Made by a program: the position numbers and the translations under genes. DNA of 64,000 nt from Puniceicoccaceae bacterium K14 (lineage in GTDB: Bacteria > Verrucomicrobiota > Verrucomicrobiia > Opitutales > Opitutaceae), in assembly GCA_022538095.1 (NCBI GenBank), contig JAKYXN010000013.1, positions 37,415-101,414 on the forward strand, given 5' to 3'. Shown in pieces: positions 1 to 7,122 of the stretch (its first letter is position 1; the number at the start of each line of letters is the position of its first letter). The notes beneath the pieces are model-generated. The model saw only the letters and a program-made list of their open reading frames with translations. It did no database searches and was not told where the DNA came from.

Positions 1-1
1 G

Positions 2-850
2 GTCCCTGCCGCTCTCCAAGGTTTGGACATCGATGCCATGCTTGAAGGTGCAAAGGAAATGGATACGCTCACTCGTAGCAAAGTCACCACCGAAAACCCT
101 GCGGCACTGCTCGCAGCGGCGTGGTACTTTGCCACAAACGGCAAAGGCGAAAAGGACATGGTAATCCTTCCCTACAAAGACAGGCTCCTCCTCTTCTCCC
201 GCTATTTACAGCAACTCATCATGGAGTCACTCGGCAAGGAATTCGACCTCGATGGCAATGTGGTGAATCAAGGGATTGCAGTTTACGGTAACAAGGGTTC
301 CACAGACCAACACGCATACGTTCAGCAACTTCGTGAAGGCGTGCCGAACTTTTTTGCGACATTCATCGAAGTTCTCAAAGATCGCGCAGGAGACTCTATC
401 GAGGTAGATTCAGGTGTTACTAGCGGTGATTTCTTGCAAGGCTTCCTTCTTGGGACTCGCGAAGCATTGACTGAAAAAAATCGTGGATCAGTAACGCTCA
501 CAACAACCGAAGTTACTCCAAAAACGGTTTCACACTTGATTGCTCTATACGAACGAGCAGTCGGGCTCTATGCCACGCTAACCAATATCAACGCTTATCA
601 CCAACCAGGCGTTGAAGCTGGAAAGAAAGCGGCTGGCGTTGCTATTGATACCGGACTCGCTATCATTAAAGCCCTGAAAAGCAAAAAAGGCGAGGCACTT
701 AGCGCTCCAGAAATCGCAGTCGCGATCGGCCAGCCCGATAATGCTGAAATAGCCTACAAGCTCTCCAACCACATGGCAGCCAATGGTAAGGCCGGTATCA
801 GTCGCGTTGAAAACGGAGCGTGGTTCGACGCAAAGTTTGTTGCCAACTAA
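2..850 (+). CDS. pgi: Glucose-6-phosphate isomerase (3' part)
   Basis: C-terminal part of phosphoglucose isomerase, which interconverts glucose-6-phosphate and fructose-6-phosphate in the cytoplasm. The reading frame is open to the left edge, so the 5' end lies outside the window and the TTG at 23 is not the true start. Family hallmarks are visible: '[18 protein letters not shown]' (PGI signature region) and '[17 protein letters not shown]', which holds the catalytic Lys near the C-terminus. After this motif about 65 extra residues continue, containing '[14 protein letters not shown]' and ending '[11 protein letters not shown]'; this looks like a small winged-helix-type appendage not found in the E. 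coli enzyme. A strong terminator follows directly, so this is the last gene of its unit. Confidence 0.95.
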   Translation, partial: VPAALQGLDIDAMLEGAKEMDTLTRSKVTTENPAALLAAAWYFATNGKGEKDMVILPYKDRLLLFSRYLQQLIMESLGKEFDLDGNVVNQGIAVYGNKGSTDQHAYVQQLREGVPNFFATFIEVLKDRAGDSIEVDSGVTSGDFLQGFLLGTREALTEKNRGSVTLTTTEVTPKTVSHLIALYERAVGLYATLTNINAYHQPGVEAGKKAAGVAIDTGLAIIKALKSKKGEALSAPEIAVAIGQPDNAEIAYKLSNHMAANGKAGISRVENGAWFDAKFVAN

Positions 851-872
851 GCACGCTTAAGAATTCCATTCC

Positions 873-915
873 AAAGAACCGAACATAGCAGTTGGCTATG
901 CTCGGTTTCTTTTTT
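873..915 (+). terminator. Rho-independent terminator after pgi
   Basis: A long hairpin pairs AAAGAACCGAACATAGC (873-889) with GCTATGCTCGGTTTCTTT (895-912) around a short loop, with one bulge and one mismatch, and the right arm runs into T's. It sits just after the pgi stop. Confidence 0.85.
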
Positions 916-1065
916 GTGAATTTTGTATTTTGCAGGGAACTTTGATAGTGCTTCGCATCACAAAAGTCTCGTGTTACCCAACTGGCGAATCCACTAACGG
1001 AATTAAAATTTGCAAAACCCAAAGAAATTTACATTCTGTTTACTTACCTTTTCCACTAAAATCCA

Positions 1066-1818
1066 ATGAACACGGCTTCGAAACTCCTACATGTCCTAGC
1101 AATTCTAGGCGCCATAGGCTCCGCGACACTTTACTATTTGTCGGACAGCGATGCCCAACTCGCACGCGATCAACTAGATCGAAAGAATTCACTTTTGACC
1201 GAGGCAAACAAAAGGGCCAAGCAAGCAGCTGATGAATCTGCTGAGGTTCAAACCGAATTGACAGAGAAAAATGAAGCTCTGGAAGAAGCTCGAGCAAACA
1301 TTACCGTTCTTTCCAGTCGCAACACCCAACTAAAGCGAGAAACCCAACGATTTACTGAAGAGCTAGACGAACGGGTTAAATCCGAAGAAAAACTTCAGGT
1401 AGAAATTGCCCGCTTAGAACGCGAAAACGCCAAGATCAAAGCCAGTTCTGTCGCCTTGGAAGAAGTCCAAGTATACACGCAACAGATCGCTAGTCTGGAG
1501 GAAGAAGTCCTTCAGTTGAAAAACACAAATGCACGCTTTCCTGGCAACATTGCGAGTGCGAACACCGAGAACTCGACTATCCCGGAAGATCTTAAGGGTA
1601 AAATTCTCACTGTTGGACCACAATCTTCATTTGTGGTTCTCAATGTTGGTTACGAAGATGGTCTTAGACTTACACATTCCTTATCGGTGGCACGCGGAAC
1701 AAATACGATTGCCCAAATTGAAATAACTGAAGTTAAGGAAAATTTGAGTATTGCGCGAATTCTTCCTGAATCGCTTAAATTGCACGTCAAAGAAGGCGAC
1801 GTAGTCTCGCCGCTCTAA
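1066..1818 (+). CDS. Membrane-anchored coiled-coil protein, function unknown
   Basis: No known function recognised. The 250-residue product starts with one N-terminal hydrophobic segment (about residues 6-25, signal anchor or signal peptide). A long charged heptad-like coiled coil follows (about 30-160, rich in E/K/R/Q/L). It ends in a compact beta-rich domain (about 175-250) beginning 'GKILTVGPQSSFVVLNVG' and ending 'LHVKEGDVVSPL'. I recall similar C-terminal domains in Verrucomicrobia and Planctomycetes proteins, but this was not checked. The protein is probably periplasmic and tethered to the inner membrane. It lies 26 bases upstream of a small lipoprotein gene, and the two are likely co-transcribed, which hints at a shared envelope role. 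Confidence 0.8.
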   Translation: MNTASKLLHVLAILGAIGSATLYYLSDSDAQLARDQLDRKNSLLTEANKRAKQAADESAEVQTELTEKNEALEEARANITVLSSRNTQLKRETQRFTEELDERVKSEEKLQVEIARLERENAKIKASSVALEEVQVYTQQIASLEEEVLQLKNTNARFPGNIASANTENSTIPEDLKGKILTVGPQSSFVVLNVGYEDGLRLTHSLSVARGTNTIAQIEITEVKENLSIARILPESLKLHVKEGDVVSPL

Positions 1819-1844
1819 AATCAATTACGCAAATAAACTTTGAA

Positions 1845-2000
1845 ATGAAAAAAGCAACTTCCCTACTTCTACTTTTAGCTGGATTGGCTGCTACAGCCCT
1901 ATTTACAGGCTGTGCTACAGACGTAGACGAATCGACAATTCCTTGGAGTCGCCCACAAAGCTGGGAAGGTGGAATACCAGGCTTGGGCAATACCAATTAA
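1845..2000 (+). CDS. Small lipoprotein (51 aa) with IPWSRPQSWEG motif
   Basis: Short ORF starting ATG at 1845. It begins MKKATSLLLLLAGLAATALF, followed by a lipobox-like 'FTGC' (Phe at -3 is unusual), so the mature lipoprotein would be only about 29 residues. The mature part holds a Trp/Pro-rich stretch 'IPWSRPQSWEGGIPGLG'. I recall similar 'PW..PQSWEG..PG' tails in small lipoproteins of Opitutia genomes, but could not check this. It sits between the coiled-coil protein (26-base gap) and rsmI (45-base gap) on the same strand, so it is probably in the same operon. Function unknown. Confidence 0.75.
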   Translation: MKKATSLLLLLAGLAATALFTGCATDVDESTIPWSRPQSWEGGIPGLGNTN

Positions 2001-2045
2001 TTGCGACTGCCACATACCGTCCGCCCACTGAATTAGCTAATCGCT

Positions 2046-2762
2046 ATGTCCAATGAAAATCCGTCGCTCGTTCCCGAAGCGGCTTGTCTTTACGTCGTGG
2101 GTACGCCGATCGGGAATTTGGCTGACTTAAGCGAACGAGCAATTTCGATTCTTTCAAAAGTCGATTGCGTCGCGTGTGAAGACACTCGCGTTACCGGTTT
2201 GTTATTTTCAAGGATCGGTATAAAACGCCCTCTCATTCCTTACCATGATAAGAATGAAGCAAATGCCACCAATGGGCTCATTCAACGATTAAAGTCAGGT
2301 GAATCTGTCGCAATAGTATCAGACGCAGGGACACCCGCCGTCAGCGACCCCGGTTTTCGCATTGTTCGAGAATGCCGACGCCAAGGTATCACAGTTGTTC
2401 CTGTTCCCGGCCCCTGCGCTTTTACAACGCTTCTCTCTGCGAGCGGTCTTCCAACAGATTCGTTTCTCTACATGGGGTTTCTTCCACCAAAATCCGCTGC
2501 TCGAATTCGCTTTCTCGAGAAACACAAAGACTATAAGCGAACAATTGCTCTCTACGAATCGTGTCATCGTATCGAAAAATTCATGAACGAGATGGAAAAA
2601 ACGCTCGGTCCTGATCGAGTAATTTGCATTGGACGCGAACTAACAAAGAAGTTCGAGACAATTCACAGTGGCAAAATCGTGGATATTCGACCACAATTCG
2701 ACCAAGGGAGCAAGAAGGGAGAATTCGTTGTCTTAATTGCACCCGCCAATTATGAGCTCTAA
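2046..2762 (+). CDS. rsmI: 16S rRNA 2'-O-ribose C1402 methyltransferase RsmI
   Basis: RsmI uses S-adenosylmethionine to 2'-O-methylate C1402 in the 16S rRNA decoding centre. The 238-residue product has the tetrapyrrole-methylase-type fold with the signature 'VVGTPIGNLADLSERA' near the N-terminus. It also has 'CEDTRVTG', 'VSDAGTPAVSDPGFRIVREC' and 'VPVPGPCAFTTLLSASGLPT', all typical of RsmI/YraL. Length is slightly short of E. coli RsmI (286). The end overlaps the start of the downstream phosphatase gene by 11 bases, indicating translational coupling. Confidence 0.95.
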   Translation: MSNENPSLVPEAACLYVVGTPIGNLADLSERAISILSKVDCVACEDTRVTGLLFSRIGIKRPLIPYHDKNEANATNGLIQRLKSGESVAIVSDAGTPAVSDPGFRIVRECRRQGITVVPVPGPCAFTTLLSASGLPTDSFLYMGFLPPKSAARIRFLEKHKDYKRTIALYESCHRIEKFMNEMEKTLGPDRVICIGRELTKKFETIHSGKIVDIRPQFDQGSKKGEFVVLIAPANYEL

Positions 2763-3678
2763 TCCCAAAGTTGCAGTCATAGACATTGGCAGTAATTCCA
2801 TCAAACTCATCGTAGCCTCACATGGGGTCGATGCCCCCTTAGACATAGAGCATTTCTCTATTTTGGAAACTCGTATTGGAGAAGGCATCACAGGCACACC
2901 CCCAAGACTCGATGACATCGCTATTCGAAAAGGGACAGACGCAGTTCAAAAACTCGTTATCGAAGCCAAAAACTATTCACCCGTATCAATCGAAATCGTC
3001 GCTACCAGTGCAGTTCGAGACGCAATTAACAGAGATATATTTATTGAGTCGATAAAAGGAGTGACGGGTATTTCTCTTCGAGTCCTAAGTGGCGAAGAAG
3101 AAGCCCGTTTTATTGGTAAAGGAATTCAATGCGACCCCCGACTCTCACATTTGAAGAACTTCACCCTTCTAGACCTCGGCGGCGGTAGCATGGAATGTGT
3201 CCGTTTCAGAGCGGGTGAGCTTGTATCCGCAAACAGTTTACAACTTGGCAGTGTTCGCCTTAGCAACCTCTTTCAACTCGACCGAGAAAAGCCATTATCT
3301 CCAGAAAAAGAAACCGAGATCAACACTCATGTCCTTAAATCACTAGACGAAGCCGGGCTTACGAATTCAGACTCCCCTTCATTAGAAGCGATTTTGACCG
3401 GTGGCGCTTGCTCTGTCATTCAAGAATACTTTGACAGCACAGACCTCGATAGCGAAACGATTCTCAACTATAAAGCAAAGGTCAATCAAAGTACCCGGCT
3501 AGAAAGAATCGAAAATCTCTCAATTCCCTCTAGTCGAGCAGACATATTTCCAGCAGCAATGACAACAATCGTCGCAACCCTAAATAAGCTGGGCTGCGAC
3601 AAGGTCCATTTTTCACGCTACAACCTACGCTATGGAATAGCACAGGCCGCTTTGGATACCGTGAGCTTTAGAACCTAA
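2752..3678 (+). CDS. Ppx/GppA family phosphatase
   Basis: Exopolyphosphatase/pppGpp phosphohydrolase family, ASKHA fold, cytoplasmic. Phosphate-binding motifs are clear: 'VIDIGSNSIKLIV' at the N-terminus and 'LLDLGGGSMECVRF' in the middle. At 308 residues it is the short single-module type (like Ppx2 and actinobacterial Ppx) and lacks the C-terminal HD-like domain of E. coli Ppx/GppA. The ATG at 2752 is chosen over the in-frame TTG at 2737 because it gives the usual short leader before the first motif. Substrate (polyphosphate or pppGpp) cannot be decided from sequence. Its 3' end overlaps the convergent gene at 3668 by 11 bases. Confidence 0.9.
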   Translation: MSSNPKVAVIDIGSNSIKLIVASHGVDAPLDIEHFSILETRIGEGITGTPPRLDDIAIRKGTDAVQKLVIEAKNYSPVSIEIVATSAVRDAINRDIFIESIKGVTGISLRVLSGEEEARFIGKGIQCDPRLSHLKNFTLLDLGGGSMECVRFRAGELVSANSLQLGSVRLSNLFQLDREKPLSPEKETEINTHVLKSLDEAGLTNSDSPSLEAILTGGACSVIQEYFDSTDLDSETILNYKAKVNQSTRLERIENLSIPSSRADIFPAAMTTIVATLNKLGCDKVHFSRYNLRYGIAQAALDTVSFRT

Positions 3679-4507
3679 ACGTCGCTCCGCCTCGATAAGT
3701 GTGGACTTCGTCTTCATAATATTCTCCGTCAATAAAGTCCGTATCCACTTCTACTATCAAAGCTATGGATTCGTTGATGTATTGCGAATACCCCACGGTT
3801 AGGGTAAAAAAGTCAGTGTTTTCTATTTTTTCGTATCCAGCTAGAAATCCAATATCCTCCGAAATATGGTAAGCTGCGTTTAGCGCAAATGTATAGGGCC
3901 CACTTTCAACCTTACCTAATTCCGCATGTACTGAAAGCCATGTATCATTCCCAAGTGAACTGATATATGAAGAATTTAAGGTAAATGCATCTAGCTCTTC
4001 ACTGAAAGAGTCCTCCCCCAAATAGCTTATATATTCTTCTTCTAATTTCGTTCGCGACACACCGACACCTACTATCCAATTGTCGGAAATGTAATGCCCA
4101 TAACCTATTTCAAAAACATCAGCAGATTGCTCAAAGCTATTATCGTCTGCTTCTTGTCGGAAATAAGATGCGGAAAATATGTGATTCGAAGCTGCATTTC
4201 GATGAACGTAAGACGCACCCCAGGCACTCACGTCCAATTCATCCAGGTCTAGTGGTTCAGCGTATGCAAGTTCGAAGAAGGACAATCGTTCGAAAATTGA
4301 GGCCTCCATCTTCGGAAGCGAACTACTACCAAAATCGAGAGAATCTACGTAATATCTTATGCTACCGGCTGCGACCTTCGTATCTCCAAAATCGCTATCC
4401 ATGTATTCATACAATCCAGTTAGTTCCCAATTGTAGTCTGCTGCATTTAAACTTGTGAGCCCTAATCCCAATAGAGCTACTTTTAGAGATTTTGTCATTA
4501 ATTTCAT
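3668..4507 (-). CDS. Putative outer-membrane beta-barrel protein
   Basis: Unrecognised 279-residue exported protein. The chosen ATG at 4507 opens a clean signal peptide (MKLMTKSLKVALLGLGLTSL, cleavage after 'NAA'), whereas the longer reading frame would add 23 unlikely residues. The mature part alternates short beta strands rich in Y, F, G, S and D with polar turns. It closes 'YRGGATFRF', with the terminal Phe expected for BAM-dependent barrels. It is probably a small outer-membrane barrel of unknown role. Transcribed alone; its stop lies inside the end of the convergent Ppx gene. Confidence 0.75.
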   Translation of the reverse strand: MKLMTKSLKVALLGLGLTSLNAADYNWELTGLYEYMDSDFGDTKVAAGSIRYYVDSLDFGSSSLPKMEASIFERLSFFELAYAEPLDLDELDVSAWGASYVHRNAASNHIFSASYFRQEADDNSFEQSADVFEIGYGHYISDNWIVGVGVSRTKLEEEYISYLGEDSFSEELDAFTLNSSYISSLGNDTWLSVHAELGKVESGPYTFALNAAYHISEDIGFLAGYEKIENTDFFTLTVGYSQYINESIALIVEVDTDFIDGEYYEDEVHTYRGGATFRF

Positions 4508-4734
4508 AGTAGTTAGTTTGATATTCCTGTGCAATATACCACCCAATGGATCGCAATTACACCTAATACCTAGCACTTACATTTTACCGCCTTCTAATTG
4601 TCACCTATTAAATTAGTTTTGTACGCTCAATCAGGTAAACACCTATAAATTAATCAGGTTGGACAAATAAATCTCTTGGTTCTGGCGTATTTATTATCGG
4701 CAAAACGCCATCAATTACTACTTTTCCCAGTCTT

Positions 4735-6087
4735 ATGAGTAACACAACCCCAGAAGGAATTTCTGAAATCGTTAACGAAGCAGCCAAAGCCCTTGAAGAA
4801 TCAATCAAGATGCTGCAAGCCAAGGAATTGAAGCCTACCGAAGTGCTAGGCCTTCTTGAAAAAGCCATCGATCCGCTCAACGAGATCAATGACTCCCTCG
4901 ACGAAAAAGGTCGCTACATTCTTGCAAAGTCTTTGATGAATCGAGGCACATTTCTCCTCTCATCAAACGATCCGAAGGCACTTCCCGAAGCCCAGAAGAA
5001 CTTTCAGGCAGCGATGGATAATTATAACAAATTACCCATTCGCCACAACGAAACCTATCTCGCAGACTGCACTGCACTATGGTCCAATATCGCTCATGGG
5101 CAAATGAAGTCCAACAACATGCAAGGAACTCAAGCAGCTATAGAATGTTTCGAGAAGGCTTTGAGTTTTCTCAACATGCTCCCTTGGGAAAACAATGCTG
5201 AATTTCGCAATCATCTTATCGGTATTTGGTTCAACATTGGCAATGCCCACCAAAAACTAAATGGCAAGCCACGCGTGACAGGCGCTTTGAATGCCTACAA
5301 TATGGCGATAGTCTTTTCTCAAGACCTTCCAACCGATTCAGCAAATAACGCCCTACTCGTATCCAATATATGGAATAATAGAGGAATGGTTTTCAGCAAG
5401 GTCAAAGGAGACGAAGCTCAGACAGAGGGAACTCGGTCATTTGATAAAAGCATCGAAATCCTCGAAGGCTTAAAAGGAGTCAAAAATCCCAACATCACGC
5501 TACAAATCTCTCGTAGTTACGCGAGCAAGGCATCCTTGATCAGTGGTGTGCGTGAAAAAGCGGAAGAAAGTCGCAAGTCGATAGAGAGCAACGCTCAAAA
5601 AGCCCTCGACCTCAGCTCCTCCCTACTAAAACAAGCACCGATGGCGGCCGAGAATACACTCATGGCAAACCGCTCTCTAGCTCAATGCTATACTGCAATC
5701 ATGGCTGATGTTGAAGGTGGCTATTCAGAAGAGCTTTACTCTAAGACAACTGATATCATAGACGAATCCATGTCTTTGATACGGGAATGGGAAAAAAAAG
5801 GCGCTCAGTTTTTTAGACAAGCAGCTAGGCAACTTTTTTTCCTTGGCACTCAACTTTACCAAGCGCGCCAGCCTCATTTCCTCGCTGAGTTCATAAACGA
5901 AACGATTAATGAAGACGAAGCCATTGCTTCAGATCCCCATCTGATTGAAATCGCAAGAAACAGCATCCAAGAATCTCTCAAGAGATTGGACACGAACACA
6001 GAACTTTCTCCTGCTGATCTCTCAAAAATCAAAGACCCACTGAACGAATTGTTAGAGCAATTGCCAAAAAAAGCAGGCGAGCAATAA
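4735..6087 (+). CDS. TPR-like helical repeat protein, function unknown
   Basis: Cytoplasmic protein of 450 residues with no signal peptide. From about residue 60 to 330 it shows repeated antiparallel-helix pairs with tetratricopeptide-like spacing, for example 'ADCTALWSNIAHGQMKSNN' and 'LIGIWFNIGNAHQKLNG', alternating with 'AIECFEKALSFL'-type helices. It therefore probably acts as a protein-binding scaffold. Partner unknown. It stands alone between a divergently oriented barrel gene and a convergent hydrolase, so context gives no functional hint. The family was not identified. Confidence 0.75.
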   Translation: MSNTTPEGISEIVNEAAKALEESIKMLQAKELKPTEVLGLLEKAIDPLNEINDSLDEKGRYILAKSLMNRGTFLLSSNDPKALPEAQKNFQAAMDNYNKLPIRHNETYLADCTALWSNIAHGQMKSNNMQGTQAAIECFEKALSFLNMLPWENNAEFRNHLIGIWFNIGNAHQKLNGKPRVTGALNAYNMAIVFSQDLPTDSANNALLVSNIWNNRGMVFSKVKGDEAQTEGTRSFDKSIEILEGLKGVKNPNITLQISRSYASKASLISGVREKAEESRKSIESNAQKALDLSSSLLKQAPMAAENTLMANRSLAQCYTAIMADVEGGYSEELYSKTTDIIDESMSLIREWEKKGAQFFRQAARQLFFLGTQLYQARQPHFLAEFINETINEDEAIASDPHLIEIARNSIQESLKRLDTNTELSPADLSKIKDPLNELLEQLPKKAGEQ

Positions 6088-6092
6088 TTGAG

Positions 6093-6124
6093 GCAAAGTA
6101 GAGTAGCGATTTACTCTACTTTGC
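6093..6124. terminator. Perfect 13-bp hairpin between convergent genes
   Basis: GCAAAGTAGAGTA (6093-6105) pairs perfectly with TACTCTACTTTGC (6112-6124) around a 6-base loop, directly after the TPR gene stop. There is no clear T-tract on either strand, so termination is likely but not certain. Confidence 0.55.
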
Positions 6125-6216
6125 ACTTATTAATGATGAATTATCATCATTATCCTGAGCGAAGCTCCATATCAAACTTCATCAAGAACGATCGTATCCA
6201 AAACTTAGCCGCAAGA

Positions 6217-7086
6217 CTATTTAGCCAATCCGAGTCTAGCCAAAAATCCTTTGGCCTCCTCATACGTCTTTTTATCAGCAGCAATGGCTTTGTCTCCAAA
6301 TTTGCTACGGGCAAAATAGGCATGGCCTAGTCCTTCAAATGTCACCAAGCGACACGAACTCCCATTGAGAATCATCCGATCCCTAAGATCCGCTGAATTA
6401 ACATAAGGAACTGTTGGATCTCCGGTAGCATGGAAGATTATCGTTGGTGGCATTTTTTCGGGCAAATTGTCTGGTATTGAAGAAGCGAAGGCACGCTCCA
6501 CATCTCCTCCAAATCGTTTAGGCCCTCCGTATCCAGTTTCTTTAGTATCTGTCACAGGACATACGAGAATAAGAGCGGCAGGGATGCTTTCAGGGAGTAT
6601 AATATCTTCATCTTGATATTTCGGAATCGCTGTCCACGCGGCAAGATGCCCTCCCGCAGAGGATCCTTGCACGATTATTTTGGAAACATCTATGCCAAGA
6701 TCATCAGCATGACTTTGCAACCACCTCATCGCTGCACGTGCATCTGAAACGCAGTCTTCTGGAGTGCCTCCAAATCGTTCACGCGTTCTGTAATCGGGAG
6801 CGATGCCAACGAATCCATTCTCCGCTGCCCATTTCACCCACTTCATACTCCTCTCAGGAGTCCCGCTGCTCCAGCCACCACTGAAAAAGGCAACCACACA
6901 CGGTCGGCTATCCGCAGCCGTCCAGCCATCTGGGTAGACCACATGCAAACGTAACTCGGCATCTCCAATTTGCCGATATACGTGCACCTCACTACCCGAT
7001 ATCTCAAGTGGAGTAAGCGGAGGCTCCGCTCTTATGACTCCACTTGAGACCCCAAGTAATACCAACAACCTAAAAACACTCGTCAT
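6217..7086 (-). CDS. Secreted alpha/beta-hydrolase (BD-FAE/acetyl-esterase type)
   Basis: Exported esterase-like protein, 289 residues, with a signal peptide (about 1-20, ending 'SSGVIRA'). The alpha/beta-hydrolase features are complete. An oxyanion-loop-like 'FFSGGWSSG' takes the place of HGG. The nucleophile elbow is 'VQGSSAGGHLA', the acid region 'HATGDPTVPY', and the catalytic His is in 'GLGHAYF'. This pattern fits the esterase group found in polysaccharide loci that removes acetyl or feruloyl decorations. The substrate is inferred only from context: it lies 36 bases downstream of the CBM-bearing protein and is probably co-transcribed with it. Confidence 0.85.
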   Translation of the reverse strand: MTSVFRLLVLLGVSSGVIRAEPPLTPLEISGSEVHVYRQIGDAELRLHVVYPDGWTAADSRPCVVAFFSGGWSSGTPERSMKWVKWAAENGFVGIAPDYRTRERFGGTPEDCVSDARAAMRWLQSHADDLGIDVSKIIVQGSSAGGHLAAWTAIPKYQDEDIILPESIPAALILVCPVTDTKETGYGGPKRFGGDVERAFASSIPDNLPEKMPPTIIFHATGDPTVPYVNSADLRDRMILNGSSCRLVTFEGLGHAYFARSKFGDKAIAADKKTYEEAKGFLARLGLAK

Positions 7087-7122
7087 TATATTTAATATAC
7101 AATATTATTGAATTCAGCCGTA

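Noticed and set aside
6088..6330. 80-codon frame after the TPR gene
   Set aside because: Begins at TTG next to the hairpin and runs into the convergent esterase; no family features.
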